This document shows, in pieces, positions 25,467-34,924 of a stretch of 64,000 nt of DNA (position 1 is its first letter; every line of letters begins with the position of its first letter). Position numbers and translations under genes: made by a program. The notes below the pieces were generated by a model that was given only the letters and a program-made list of their open reading frames with translations, was not told where the DNA came from and did no database searches. The DNA is from Chloroflexi bacterium UBA6077 (GTDB taxonomy: Bacteria > Chloroflexota > UBA6077), in contig DIXP01000004.1 in NCBI GenBank assembly GCA_002436065.1, positions 29,552 through 93,551 of the forward strand, read 5' to 3'.

Positions 25467-26198
25467 TTATAGCTTGTTCGCTCCGTGTTGGGCTACCAGG
25501 TTGTTGGAGAAGAGGTAGCCGTCGATGGAGGCGCCAGCGTCGGCCCACCAGCCTTCCAACAGGTCGTAGGTCATCCCGCCCCTTTCGATGTAGGCGTTGT
25601 TGACGTCGGTGATCTCCATCTCGCCTCGGCCGGAGGGCTTGAGGGTGCGGATGACGTCGAAGACCTGGCCATCGTACATGTAGATGCCGATAACGGCGTA
25701 GTTGGTGACCGGCTTGGTAGGCTTCTCCTCGATCGTGACTATCCGGTCGCCGTCGAGAATGGGGACGCCGTAGTTCTCCGGGTCGGGGACCTCTTTGAGA
25801 AGCACCTTGGCGCCCTGCTCCTGCTCCTCGAAGTTCTTCACCGCTCGCAGGATACTGCCCTCGATGATGTTGTCTCCCAGGATCACGACCACCTTCTGGC
25901 CGGCGACGAAGTGCTGTGCCAGTCCGAGGGCCTCGGCGATGCCTCCGGCGCGCTCCTGGTATGCGTAGTTCAGGTGCTTGAGGCCGAACTCGCTACCGTT
26001 CCCCAGCAGCCGCAGGAAGTCGCCGGCGTTGTTGCCGCCGGTCACGATCAGTATGTCGGTGATGCCCGCGTTCACGAGGGTCTGGATTGGGTAGTAGATC
26101 ATGGGCTTATCGTAGATAGGCAGGAGGTGCTTGTTGGTGATGCGGGTCAAGGGGTGGAGCCGGGTGCCGCTGCCACCGGCCAGGACGACGCCTTTCAT
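25467..26198 (-). CDS. rmlA: Glucose-1-phosphate thymidylyltransferase (short RmlA-like)
   Basis: 243 residues from ATG 26198 (AGGTAATAAC upstream). The nucleotidyltransferase signature KGVVLAGGSGTRLHPLTRIT is followed by KHLLPIYDKPMIYYPIQTL. VVVILGDNIIEG, IEEKPTKPVTNYAVIGIYMY and GRGEMEITDVNNAY are also typical. It is shorter than the roughly 290-residue enterobacterial RmlA and resembles the short form seen in many environmental bacteria. It makes the dTDP-glucose used by rmlB. Confidence 0.9.
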   Translation of the reverse strand: MKGVVLAGGSGTRLHPLTRITNKHLLPIYDKPMIYYPIQTLVNAGITDILIVTGGNNAGDFLRLLGNGSEFGLKHLNYAYQERAGGIAEALGLAQHFVAGQKVVVILGDNIIEGSILRAVKNFEEQEQGAKVLLKEVPDPENYGVPILDGDRIVTIEEKPTKPVTNYAVIGIYMYDGQVFDVIRTLKPSGRGEMEITDVNNAYIERGGMTYDLLEGWWADAGASIDGYLFSNNLVAQHGANKL

Positions 26199-26580
26199 GT
26201 TATTACCTCCAAATGGGAGTGATAAATGATGAGTACCGAGTGTTGAGTGGTGCCAATGGATAGCTGGTGTGCGTGGGTTGTGGGAGTGAGCCCGAGGCGC
26301 TGAGAGAGCGAAGCTCACTAGATGCGTTGTTCCCCATGTAGGGCAGGGGTTTATCCCCTGCCGCCCGGCGGTGGTGGGCAATGTGGTAGGGGATGGGCGA
26401 CCTCGCGCGTCCATGTCCCCCGGGCGGAAGGGGACGAGCCCCTTCCCTACGGGACGTGGGGGAATTGAGGAACGACGCACTGAAGGGGCTGTCATGGAAT
26501 GTGCAGGGCAGTGGGTGGCCTTCTCCCATGGGGGAGACGTGGTAGGTGGGGTGGCGAGAAGACGATCTGGATCGCATTAC
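26199..26580. repeat. Spacer filled with dispersed repeats (families B and C)
   Basis: 26285-26320 carries a GAGCCCGAGGCGCTGAGAG-type element also seen near 31670. 26338-26460 carries a roughly 120-bp element beginning GTAGGGCAGGGGTTTATCCC and ending ACGAGCCCCTTCCCTACGG. It is the reverse complement of a similar element at 59786-59910. No gene is seen. Confidence 0.65.
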
Positions 26581-27300
26581 TCACGACTTCTTTCGGAAGG
26601 GGAACCAGGATCGGGATGGTTGGGCTTGACTCGGGGCGCCAAGGGCGCGGAGTAGGGCCGGGTCGGTGTGGACGTTGTCCAGCGCCACGCCGAGGATTCG
26701 GGCGTTGGCCTTCTCCAGCAGCGTCTTGGCACGCAGTGCCACGTCTCGTTGGGTAGTGCCCGCGCTGACCACCAGCACGACGCCATCCAGTTGCGACGCG
26801 AGGATCGCGGCGTCGGCCACATAGCCGGCCGAGGGGGCATCGAAGAGGACCAACTCGGCCATGGACGATAGGGTCTGGACGAGTTGCTTTGCCGCTTGTG
26901 TCCCGACCAGGTCGCCTGGGCTGGGGGGCACAGGCCCCGACGTGAGCAGGTGGAGGCCGGGAACCGCCGTGGGTTGGAGATGCGGGGTGCCCTTGCCCTG
27001 TTCCAAGAGGGCCGTTGTGACACCTTTGTCGTTAGGCAGGTCGAAGAGATCATGGAGGGCTGGGCGACGAAGGTCGAAGTCTGCCAGGATGGTTTGGGTA
27101 CCGGCCTGGGCGAAGGCAACGGCCAGGTTGGCTACTACGGTGGACTTGCCATCCTCGGCTCCGGCGCCTGTGACCAGCAGGGTGCGGATGGGTTGGTCCA
27201 GGCTGCTGAACAGGATGCTGGTTCTGAGGGTTCGGTACGCCTCTGCCTCCGGCGACCGAGGGTCGGCGAGGGTTGCCAATCTATGAGGGGTTGCCTTCAC
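26581..27300 (-). CDS. CpsD/CapB-type BY-kinase-like ATPase lacking a tyrosine tail
   Basis: 239 residues from GTG 27300 (GGAGG 5 nt upstream). Conserved EAEAYRTLRTSI near the start, Walker A GAGAEDGKSTVVANLA, Walker A' ILADFDLRRP and Walker B ELVLFDAPSAGYVAD. Such proteins control exopolysaccharide chain length together with Wzz-type partners. Unlike classic bacterial tyrosine kinases, the C-terminus (APSQAQPSRSWFPFRKKS) has no tyrosine cluster, so autophosphorylation there is impossible. The two Wzz-like genes lie upstream on the same strand. Confidence 0.85.
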   Translation of the reverse strand: MKATPHRLATLADPRSPEAEAYRTLRTSILFSSLDQPIRTLLVTGAGAEDGKSTVVANLAVAFAQAGTQTILADFDLRRPALHDLFDLPNDKGVTTALLEQGKGTPHLQPTAVPGLHLLTSGPVPPSPGDLVGTQAAKQLVQTLSSMAELVLFDAPSAGYVADAAILASQLDGVVLVVSAGTTQRDVALRAKTLLEKANARILGVALDNVHTDPALLRALGAPSQAQPSRSWFPFRKKS

Positions 27301-27349
27301 CTGTGCCTCCAAGTTCCAGTGATGAGTGATGGGTGGGGTCCGTAACCTA

Positions 27350-27430
27350 GTGTGCCGACAGGATGTCCACGGCGCGCCGCGTTGTGGAGCGCCGGGCGGC
27401 AGGGGACGAGCCCTTGCGCTACGTTTCGAG
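27350..27430. repeat. Dispersed repeat family B, partial
   Basis: GCGCCGCGTTGTGGAGCGCC followed by GGGCGGCAGGGGACGAGCCC. Nearly the same sequence occurs at 31785-31845. Confidence 0.6.
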
Positions 27431-27447
27431 ATCACCGCGCTCATCAC

Positions 27448-28107
27448 TCATGGTTGACGTCGTGGGATGAGTGCCAGGGTTACCAGGCCCAATTCTCGGG
27501 CGATCTGTTCTGGGGTTTTCAGGGTGTCGTCCAGGTATTCCAGGATCATGGCGAGTGCGAGGCCGAGGACCAGCCCCAGGAACGCACCCGCGAGGGTGTT
27601 CATCTTGGTGTTGGGGCCCACCAGGGTGCCCTTTTGGGGCTCCTCCAGCATGGCCACGCTCAGGCGGTTCTCGGCGTCGGCATGGGCGTATTCCGCCGAC
27701 TTGTCTTCCTGGAAGAGCAGGCCGTATCCCAGTGCTATCTTGCGGGCCCGATCGGGGTCGGTGTCCTCTACATCGAGCCTGACGGTGATGGCGTCGGCGA
27801 TGGACTTCGCCCGGAGCTTGCCCTGGATCTCGCCGGTGCTCATCCCGAGCTGCATTCTCTCGTCTACTCTGGCGGCGAGGGCGGCCGTCTGGAGCTGCTG
27901 CTCCTGCTGCCGGAGAAGTACCTGAACCGTCATGGTGGTGCCCCACTCCAGGCGGGCGCTGTTGATCAGCAGGACCGTGGAGCGATAGACCGGCGGCTGG
28001 AGCTTTGTTAGAAAGAAGCTGCCGCCCGTGGCGGCGAGGGCGACGAGGGCCACTATCCACCATCGCCGGGCTATTGCGAGCAGGTAATCCCTGAACTGCA
28101 CCGTCAT
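27448..28107 (-). CDS. Wzz-type chain-length determinant protein
   Basis: 219 residues from ATG 28107. Two membrane helices (about 15-35, WWIVALVALAATGGSFF; and about 175-197, NTLAGAFLGLVLGLALAMIL) flank a periplasmic coiled region (VLLRQQEQQLQTAALAARVD). It ends shortly after the second helix with no kinase domain. It likely partners the separate ATPase downstream to set polysaccharide length. Confidence 0.8.
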   Translation of the reverse strand: MTVQFRDYLLAIARRWWIVALVALAATGGSFFLTKLQPPVYRSTVLLINSARLEWGTTMTVQVLLRQQEQQLQTAALAARVDERMQLGMSTGEIQGKLRAKSIADAITVRLDVEDTDPDRARKIALGYGLLFQEDKSAEYAHADAENRLSVAMLEEPQKGTLVGPNTKMNTLAGAFLGLVLGLALAMILEYLDDTLKTPEQIARELGLVTLALIPRRQP

Positions 28108-28164
28108 CTCCGCTTCATCGACGCAGCGAACCATAGCGCCGCCGACGATAGGTTGTCAAGGAAG

Positions 28165-28839
28165 CTATCTTGGTATCTCCGCGAGGACGGGAAGGCCGAG
28201 CAGTTGCTCCGCCTCTCTGGCGCCGCGGACCGAGGGGTCCAGGTAGTTGAGCAGGAAGGCGAAGCCGACGGCCGCCAGCAACCCCACCGATCCCCTGAGC
28301 AGTATCTCCAGGAGGATGCGCGACCGGCTCATCTCCGCCTGCGCCGACGGCTCGTCCAGCACTCTTATCACGCCACCCGTTGTGTCCAGTTGTGCGAAGT
28401 ACTCTGCGGCCGTCTCATTCAGGGTGTCCTTGATGGCCTGAGCGATCAGGAAGCTGTGGTGAGGGTTATTGGTGGTGACCGTGACCGTCAGGATGCGGTG
28501 GGTCTTCTTGGTCGAAAGGTTGCGGTTCAGGGAGTCCTTGGATACGAACATCCCTCCCAGCCGCTGGGAGACCGCCCCGGTGAAGGCGTCGCTCTTGATT
28601 ACCTCTCCCAGGTCGTCCACCAGGTATTCCGTGGAGAGCCAGGTGTAGTAGTTGTCGTAGGTGAAGTAGTTGCCCAGCTTCGGCTCTGGCTTGACGCTGA
28701 CGGTGAGCCTGATCTCCGACTTGTAGGACTGGGGCCCAAAGGCCAGCATGAGGGCGCTGGCTGCCAGGGTAAGGACGGTGACCACGAGGATCAATTGCCA
28801 GCGCCGGACCAGAATAGCGCCGTATTCACGCAGCTCCAA
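28165..28839 (-). CDS. Second Wzz-type chain-length determinant protein
   Basis: 224 residues, ATG 28839. N-terminal helix (about 14-34, WQLILVVTVLTLAASALMLA) and C-terminal helix (about 178-200, ILLRGSVGLLAAVGFAFLLN) surround an extracytoplasmic domain with YDNYYTWLSTEYLVDDLGEV. The end LLGLPVLAEIPR is the typical cytoplasmic tail. Having two unfused Wzz-like proteins next to one ATPase suggests a heteromeric co-polymerase. Confidence 0.8.
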   Translation of the reverse strand: MELREYGAILVRRWQLILVVTVLTLAASALMLAFGPQSYKSEIRLTVSVKPEPKLGNYFTYDNYYTWLSTEYLVDDLGEVIKSDAFTGAVSQRLGGMFVSKDSLNRNLSTKKTHRILTVTVTTNNPHHSFLIAQAIKDTLNETAAEYFAQLDTTGGVIRVLDEPSAQAEMSRSRILLEILLRGSVGLLAAVGFAFLLNYLDPSVRGAREAEQLLGLPVLAEIPR

Positions 28840-28841
28840 TA

Positions 28842-30401
28842 TCAGCTCCTCCTGTCGACGGCGAAGTAGTCGTAGCCGTAGTGTATGGTGTCTCCGGGCC
28901 GGACCTCGAAGCGCCAGAGAGTGGCCCAGTGGCGGGGATTGCTGTCGAGGACGATCTCACCGCCCACCGCCTCCTGAGCCTGGACGGGGTGCTTGCCGAA
29001 GTCCATGACCAGGATGGTGTCCACGCCCTCGGGGACGTGGTAGCTCTGCCTGGCCTCGAGGTAGCCCTCCTGATACTCATCGTAGAGCAGCTTCAGATTA
29101 TACTCCGGCAGGTAGTACTTGAACTGGCGGAATCGCTCCTTCGCCAGCACGACGACCGAGCCTGAGTTCAGGTTTCGAGCGTACTCTACCTGATTCCGTA
29201 GGATAGTGTCGATGGCGCGGATCTCGGTGAGGCGCACCGGGCCCGGGGTGGTGAGGAAGGCGCTGACGTTCCAGATCACCAGGCACGATACTAGTAGCAT
29301 CGCCAGCGACCCACCGAGACCCCCGGACAGCCTGGCCAGGCCGAAGAGCCGCTGGTGGTGGCCGGAGAGCAGGAGCAGGGCCGACTGGAGGTCGTGGGCG
29401 ATATCCCGCACGCCCACGGCCGTGACGATGCAGAGCGGCGGGAGCAGGGAGAGAACGTAGCCGGGGTCGCCTATATGGATAACGAGGTAGACGGCCAGGG
29501 GTGGGAGGAACCACAGCAGCAGGAAGGGCAGCCGCCGATCGGCGACCAGGGACTTGAAGGTAAGGAATCGCCCCAGGGCGTAAAGGGTCACGAGGCCGCT
29601 GAGTCCGAACATCTGTTTCAGGAAGAGCAGCAGGGTCTCGGCGTTGCGGCGCAGGGCGCCGAGGCCGGCGTAGGGCACAGAGTAGGTGGAGAGGACGTAG
29701 TTGGTCTGGGCGCCGCTGGCCTTCTGGAAGGCATCCCAGCCTCCCGAGAGCAGTACGGCCGGCATCAGCCAGGAGGCGACGGCCAGTCCGAGCACCAGGG
29801 CGCTGAGGATGAGCCTGGGGATACCGGCTTGCCAGACGCTCACGAGCCAGAGCGGGCCGAGAAACAGCAGGGTGTCCTGTCGGAACCCGCCCGCTATTCC
29901 CAGGACCAGTCCACACAGGATGGCGACCGATCGGTGGCCCCGCCACAGGAGGTAGCAGAGGAGCGCGACCAGGGTGCCGAAGAAGGAGAGGGATGTGTAG
30001 GGGTAGGCGACCTCGCCGTATCCCCAGAAGCCGACGGTGGCGGCCAGGATGGTGGCCGAACCGAGGCCTACCCAGGGTCCGTACATGGCGGTGCCGAGCA
30101 GGAAGAGGGCTCCGACGGCGCCCGCGCTGGTGAGGATGCTGATCAGGACGTAGCTGGAGTTGGGGTCCTGGAGCCAGAGGTTCAGCAGGGAGGCCAGCCC
30201 CACGTAGAGCGGGTATCCCGGAGGATGGGGCTGGTGGAACCCGACGTTGTAGTAGCTGAGGGCCAGGGCGAAGTTGGCGGAGTCCCAGGCGTACAGCATG
30301 CGCGAGGCGAAGGGCCATCGCGATGCCGCCGTGACGAGCATGAGCAGCAGGGTCACGAGCGGGATCGCCCAGGGGCGATCCCAGAATGGTCGGCGGCTCA
30401 A
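28842..30401 (-). CDS. GT-C / DUF2723-like membrane glycosyltransferase
   Basis: 519 residues with about 10-12 membrane helices. The first loop has YAWDSANFALALSYY with an Asp suited to catalysis, and FHQPHPPGYPLYVGLASLLN, typical of the DUF2723/GT39-like group. The C-terminal part is a soluble outer domain. It probably transfers sugars from polyprenyl-phosphate donors. The TTG start at 30401 overlaps the stop of the upstream GT4 gene (TTGA). Confidence 0.8.
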   Translation of the reverse strand: MSRRPFWDRPWAIPLVTLLLMLVTAASRWPFASRMLYAWDSANFALALSYYNVGFHQPHPPGYPLYVGLASLLNLWLQDPNSSYVLISILTSAGAVGALFLLGTAMYGPWVGLGSATILAATVGFWGYGEVAYPYTSLSFFGTLVALLCYLLWRGHRSVAILCGLVLGIAGGFRQDTLLFLGPLWLVSVWQAGIPRLILSALVLGLAVASWLMPAVLLSGGWDAFQKASGAQTNYVLSTYSVPYAGLGALRRNAETLLLFLKQMFGLSGLVTLYALGRFLTFKSLVADRRLPFLLLWFLPPLAVYLVIHIGDPGYVLSLLPPLCIVTAVGVRDIAHDLQSALLLLSGHHQRLFGLARLSGGLGGSLAMLLVSCLVIWNVSAFLTTPGPVRLTEIRAIDTILRNQVEYARNLNSGSVVVLAKERFRQFKYYLPEYNLKLLYDEYQEGYLEARQSYHVPEGVDTILVMDFGKHPVQAQEAVGGEIVLDSNPRHWATLWRFEVRPGDTIHYGYDYFAVDRRS

Positions 30402-31525
30402 AGGTCACCTACTATCGTGTTGAGTCTGGAAACGGGGTGGTGCTGCTGGGCGTGCTGGTCGACCCATTGGAGGAGCGCCCTCTTGAAGCAGGCGGTGTCG
30501 AAGCGCTCGGCGTTGCGGCGGATGGCCGCGGGGTCGAAGTTGCAGCCGTCCAGGGAGCGAACGGCGTCGGCCAGGGCCTCGGGCGTCTGCGGGTGGAACA
30601 GCTTGCCGGTGACACCGTCGATGACGGTGTCCAGTGCGCCCCCGCCGGCGTATGCGACGACCGGCCTGCCGCAGGCCTGGGCCTCCACTGGGGTGATACC
30701 GAAGTCCTCCTCCCCTGGGAAGAGGAACGCTCGGCAGCGGGAAAAGTAATGGCGCACCTCGTCGTCCGGGACCCTGCCGAGGAAGTGGATGTTCGGCCCG
30801 GCCTTGCGCTGCAGGGAGGCCCTGTCGCGGCCATCCCCGACGATGAGCAGGGGCAAGCCGAGCTGGTTGAATGCCTCGACGGCTATGTCGATCCGCTTGT
30901 AGGGTATCAGGCGCGAGACTACCAGGAAGTAGTCGTCGTGGGTGTCGGAGATCGAGAAGTCGTTGGTTTCCACCGGAGGATAGATGACGGTGGAATCCCG
31001 ACGGTAGTACTTGCCCACCCTGGCCGCCACGGTGCGGGAGATGGTGGCGAACTGATCCACGCCGTCGGCCGAGACCCGGTCCCACATACGGAGCCAATTC
31101 ATGAAGAAGGGGAGGGCAAGGCGGATGGGCTTGCCGAATCGCTCGCGCTGGACGTACTCGCGGTAGTTCCAGACCCAGCGCATGGGGGTGAGGCAGTAGC
31201 AGAGGTGCAGAGTGGCGGGGGATGTAAGCACCCCCTTGCACCAGGCGCTGCTGTTGCTGAGCACGAGGTCGTACCCGCTCAGGTCGAAGCCCTCGAAGGC
31301 CAGGGGGTAGAGGGGCAGGTAGAGCTGGTGGTGCCGCATGACCCCTGGGAGTCGCTGCATGAAGGACGTTCGGATGTCCCAGCGCCGGTAGCCGGCCGGC
31401 ATGGCGGCGGGATCGAAGATAGAGGTGTAGACGGGGGCCTCTGGGAACAGCTCATGGAGCGTCTCCAGGACCCGTTCGGCACCGCCGTATTGGTTGAGGT
31501 AGTCGTGAAGTATCGCTATTTTCAT
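30398..31525 (-). CDS. Glycosyltransferase family 4
   Basis: 375 residues from ATG 31525. KIAILHDYLNQYGGAERVLE at the N-terminus is the acceptor-side glycine motif. The donor-side EX7E motif is EDFGITPVEAQACGRPVVAY, with FLVVSRLIPYKRIDIAVEAF and HFLGRVPDDEV before it. It retains alpha-linkage chemistry using NDP-sugars to extend the lipid-linked repeat unit. Overlaps the GT-C gene by 4 nt. Confidence 0.9.
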   Translation of the reverse strand: MKIAILHDYLNQYGGAERVLETLHELFPEAPVYTSIFDPAAMPAGYRRWDIRTSFMQRLPGVMRHHQLYLPLYPLAFEGFDLSGYDLVLSNSSAWCKGVLTSPATLHLCYCLTPMRWVWNYREYVQRERFGKPIRLALPFFMNWLRMWDRVSADGVDQFATISRTVAARVGKYYRRDSTVIYPPVETNDFSISDTHDDYFLVVSRLIPYKRIDIAVEAFNQLGLPLLIVGDGRDRASLQRKAGPNIHFLGRVPDDEVRHYFSRCRAFLFPGEEDFGITPVEAQACGRPVVAYAGGGALDTVIDGVTGKLFHPQTPEALADAVRSLDGCNFDPAAIRRNAERFDTACFKRALLQWVDQHAQQHHPVSRLNTIVGDL

Positions 31526-32012
31526 AGTAATTGGCAATTGGTTGTCGGCCGTCAGCCGGCCGTCGGGTTATTGGCGGTGTCAACAGGATGGCAATAGCGA
31601 GCGCACTAGAAGGGGAGGCGATCAGCTTTCAGCGGTCCAGCCCGTGATGCCTCGGTGCTTCTTGTGGGCGAGAGCCCGAGGTTAAAACCGTCGGGCTGAG
31701 AGAACGAAGCCCACTAAAGGGGCTGTTAAGGTCAGCGCAGTGAACCGGGTTTCGAGCTCCAAGCGGGCTCGTGGGGCAACACAGGGATCGCGATGCGCCG
31801 CGTTGTGGAGCGCCGGGCGGCAGGGGACAAGCCCCTGCCCTACGTGTCGGGACTAGCGCCGGGTGACAGGGGGCGAGTCCTTGCCCTACGGTACGATGGG
31901 ACGGGCGGGCCAGCGGCCCGCGCTCCCGGCAGGCGGCGGCTTCGCCGCCTATTTAGACTGGTTTGGCGGAGCGTTGGCTGACAGCCGACTGCTGATAGCT
32001 GATGGCTGATGG
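31526..32012. repeat. Repeat-rich spacer
   Basis: Pieces of several dispersed families: GCCGTCAGCC-type tandem units (31545-31640), a GCCCGAGG...GAGAACGAAGCCCACT element (31670-31715), family B with GGGCGGCAGGGGACAAGCCC (31785-31900), and GACTGCTGATAGCTGATGGC (31988-32010). No gene is recognisable. Confidence 0.7.
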
Positions 32013-33509
32013 CTAGAAGGCTCCCCCGCCGCAGAGGACGGCCGGAATGGTGCGCAGCAGGATCTTGAGATCCAGCCCCAGGGACCAATTTTCGATGTAG
32101 TATATGTCAAGCATGACCATCTCGTCGAACGGTATCTCGCTTCTACCGCTCACCTGCCACAGGCCGGTCATACCTGGTGAAACCTCCAGCCGCCGGAGGT
32201 GCCAGTCCTCGTACTTGGCGACCTCGTGGTGAATGGGTGGGCGCGGGCCCACGAGGCTCATCTCCCCCCGGAGCACGTTGATCAGTTGGGGGAGTTCGTC
32301 CAGGCTGATGCGCCGAATTACCCTCCCGACTCTGGTCATCCTCGGGTCGTCACGGATCTTGAAGATGGGTCCTGAGACCTCGTTCATGCACATCAGCTCA
32401 GCAAGCTGCTGCTCGGCGTCCTGGCGCATGGAGCGGAACTTCAGGAAGCTGAAGCGCTCCCCACCCTTGCCGATCCGGGTTTGTCGGAAGAGCACGGGGC
32501 CCGGGGAATCCAGCTTGATGGCCAGGGCGGTGAGAGCGATGAGTGGGGCGGCCAGGGTCAGTACGAGCATGGAGGTCGTGACGTCCAGTGCCCGCTTGAT
32601 GAGGAGGTTCCAGCCTCGAATGCGCACCTGGCTGACGGCGATCAGGGGTATGCCGTTGATGGTGTCGACGTCCACCCTGTTCAGCCGCATCTGGTAGAGG
32701 TCTGGCACGAGTCGGAAGCTCACGTCCATCCTCTCGCAGTCGTCCAGGATCTTGAGCATCTGCTCGTGGAAGGCCGCGGGCAGGGCTATGACGACCTCGT
32801 CCACATGCTGCTCGCGCACTACTCGGGGGGTGTCCTTCAAGGTGCCGAGACAGCGGAAGCGGCCGAAGTCGTCGCAGTCTTCCAGGTCGACGAATCCGAT
32901 CACCTGAGCCTCGACGCTTTGCTCGGTGGCTATGCTGTGCATGATGCGGCGGCCCAGGGCGTTGTTGCCGCCCACCACCAGCACCCGCCTCACTCCCAGG
33001 CCTCTCTTCTGGAGTGAAGTGGTGAGGATGCGATGGAGCAGGCGGGCCATGGCGACGCAGACTATGGCCAGCAGCCAGAAGTATATGAACAGGGCGCGTG
33101 AAGAGGCCGGGTAGCGGGTCATGGACACGGCGGCGAAGAGGATCATCACGCCGGTGCTGGTGGCGCTAAGGAGGGAGGACCATTCCCCAACCAAGGTAGC
33201 CCCTCGGGACTCCCTGTACATTCCCTTGAGGACGAAGGTGACCAGCAGGATCACAGTCATGGCGGCCTGCACCGGTATGTAGTCCTGGTAGGAGACATCG
33301 AACTCACCGGGGATCTCGCCGCCTATCTGTAGGCTGTAGCGTAGGAAGTAGGCCGCGACGAAGGCGGTGTTGAGGGCCAGGATGTCCACGGCCGCGAGGG
33401 CCAGATTCAGCAGGAGATCAACAGGGAGGCCCATTCCTCCCTGCTTGGAGGCGCCCGGCGCGACCGTAATGGGTTGGAGGGTATCCTTCTCAGCGACTTC
33501 CACTAACAC
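32013..33509 (-). CDS. Polyprenyl-phosphate sugar phosphotransferase (initiating transferase)
   Basis: 498 residues, GTG start at 33509. Four N-terminal membrane helices (about 33-165), a Rossmann-like domain with RVLVVGGNNALGRRI, a fifth helix near 300 (KRALDVTTSMLVLTLAAPLI) and the C-terminal catalytic domain. That domain shows FSFLKFRSMRQDAE, RVIRRISLDELPQLINVLRG, EMSLVGPRPP and SPGMTGLWQVSGRS. It loads the first sugar phosphate onto undecaprenyl phosphate (WbaP/CpsE group), starting the repeat unit. Confidence 0.93.
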   Translation of the reverse strand: MLVEVAEKDTLQPITVAPGASKQGGMGLPVDLLLNLALAAVDILALNTAFVAAYFLRYSLQIGGEIPGEFDVSYQDYIPVQAAMTVILLVTFVLKGMYRESRGATLVGEWSSLLSATSTGVMILFAAVSMTRYPASSRALFIYFWLLAIVCVAMARLLHRILTTSLQKRGLGVRRVLVVGGNNALGRRIMHSIATEQSVEAQVIGFVDLEDCDDFGRFRCLGTLKDTPRVVREQHVDEVVIALPAAFHEQMLKILDDCERMDVSFRLVPDLYQMRLNRVDVDTINGIPLIAVSQVRIRGWNLLIKRALDVTTSMLVLTLAAPLIALTALAIKLDSPGPVLFRQTRIGKGGERFSFLKFRSMRQDAEQQLAELMCMNEVSGPIFKIRDDPRMTRVGRVIRRISLDELPQLINVLRGEMSLVGPRPPIHHEVAKYEDWHLRRLEVSPGMTGLWQVSGRSEIPFDEMVMLDIYYIENWSLGLDLKILLRTIPAVLCGGGAF

Positions 33510-33553
33510 ATTCCAGGGCCGTAGCGGCCTGTTGATATCATCGTGTTGAGATG

Positions 33554-34702
33554 CTACCCCTCTCTTTGCACGTCGTGATAGACCTCGAGGGTGCGCTCGG
33601 CCATCTTTCTCCAGGAGAAGGTGGCGGCGCGTTGAAGGCCGGCCTCGGCGAGTTGTGTTGCCAGGGCCGGGTCTTCAAGGATCCTCCTGATTGCAGATGA
33701 TAGAGCGTCTACGTCCAGGGGGTCTACCGTGAGGGCCGCGCTACCCACCACCTCGGGCAAGGAGGATACCGACGACGTCACAACCGGTGTTCCACAGGCC
33801 ATAGCTTCAAGTGGGGGCAGCCCAAAACCTTCGTATAGAGAAGGGTAGATGAAGATATCGGCGCAATTATACCATAGCGGAAGCTCATCGTAGGGGATGT
33901 AGCTGGTGAAGACGACCTCGTGCTCAAGGCCAAGCTGGCGAACTCGGGCAAAGATGCGGTCGTACAGCCACCCCTTGGCCCCGCCCAGGACGAGCTTGTG
34001 GGGGATGCCGGACTCCCGTTTGACCTGGGCATAAGCCTCCACCAGCCTCTCCACGTTCTTACGGGGCTCCAGGGTGCCCAGGTATAGGAGGAAGTGCTCG
34101 GGAACCTGGTGCTCCTCCCGGAAGCGGGCCAGCAGAGTCTCGTCCTCGACCTTCCTGAAGAGTTCGTCCACGCCGAGGTGGATGGGGACAACCTTCTCCG
34201 GGGGGACCTGGAGGTAGCTGATCACGTCCTGGCGGGTGCTCTCCGAGATGGTGATTATGCGGCGGCACCGGTGGGCGGTGAGGCGGGTCATGGTGGCGAG
34301 GTAGGCCCTGTTGCCCCGATTGAAGTTCTCCGGCATGCGAAGGAAGGAGAGGTCGAGCATCGTGACCACGGACTTCGCTGGGCAGAGCATGGGCTGGACG
34401 TAGCTGAGGGAGTGGAGCAGGTCCAGCCGCTCCCGGATGGCGGCCGGGGGCTGGAGGAGCTGTTCCCAAAGGATGCGCACGGCGGGCTTCCAGGTGGGGA
34501 GGCTGGACTGGCTCAGTCTGAAGTGGGGCGTTGGCTCCAGCTCAGGGGGCAGCTTCCAGCGGCCCGTGAAGGCGACCATCCGGTCGTCGGGGCTCGAGAG
34601 GGCGCGCAGGTGGACGAGCAGTTGATGGATGTAGCGGTGGATGCCAGCGGCCCTGTATGAGCTGGACAGGTAGAGAAGCTGGGCGTTCAAGCCGATGCGC
34701 AA
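33554..34702 (-). CDS. Glycosyltransferase family 4 (mannosyltransferase-like)
   Basis: 382 residues, TTG start at 34702 behind GGAGGGAACCCC. RAAGIHRYIHQLLVHL forms the acceptor-side motif. FLLYLGTLEPRKNVERLVEA and the EX7E motif EGFGLPPLEAMACGTPVVTS mark the donor side. It is the most upstream gene of the EPS group. Confidence 0.9.
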   Translation of the reverse strand: MRIGLNAQLLYLSSSYRAAGIHRYIHQLLVHLRALSSPDDRMVAFTGRWKLPPELEPTPHFRLSQSSLPTWKPAVRILWEQLLQPPAAIRERLDLLHSLSYVQPMLCPAKSVVTMLDLSFLRMPENFNRGNRAYLATMTRLTAHRCRRIITISESTRQDVISYLQVPPEKVVPIHLGVDELFRKVEDETLLARFREEHQVPEHFLLYLGTLEPRKNVERLVEAYAQVKRESGIPHKLVLGGAKGWLYDRIFARVRQLGLEHEVVFTSYIPYDELPLWYNCADIFIYPSLYEGFGLPPLEAMACGTPVVTSSVSSLPEVVGSAALTVDPLDVDALSSAIRRILEDPALATQLAEAGLQRAATFSWRKMAERTLEVYHDVQREG

Positions 34703-34820
34703 GGGGTTCCCTCCGTTTGAGGTGCGCCGGACAGTCTACCACAAAGGGGACGGGGTGGGGGGTGGGGCAGTGCTCTCTGGGACTCCGACCCAGTGGTGAT
34801 GATACCTGTGGCCAGGCCGA

Positions 34821-34880
34821 GTGTGGGGGGGGTGTACCTGTAACAGGAGATCCTTCGCTGCGCTCAGGATGACACCGGAA
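34821..34880. repeat. Dispersed CTCAGGATGACA repeat
   Basis: GTGTACCTGTAACAGGAGAT followed by CCTTCGCTGCGCTCAGGATG is one of the best-preserved copies of this family in the window. Confidence 0.8.
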
Positions 34881-34924
34881 GGGAGCGCCGGGATGATGGG
34901 GGTCACAGTCAAATTGGTGGAGTA

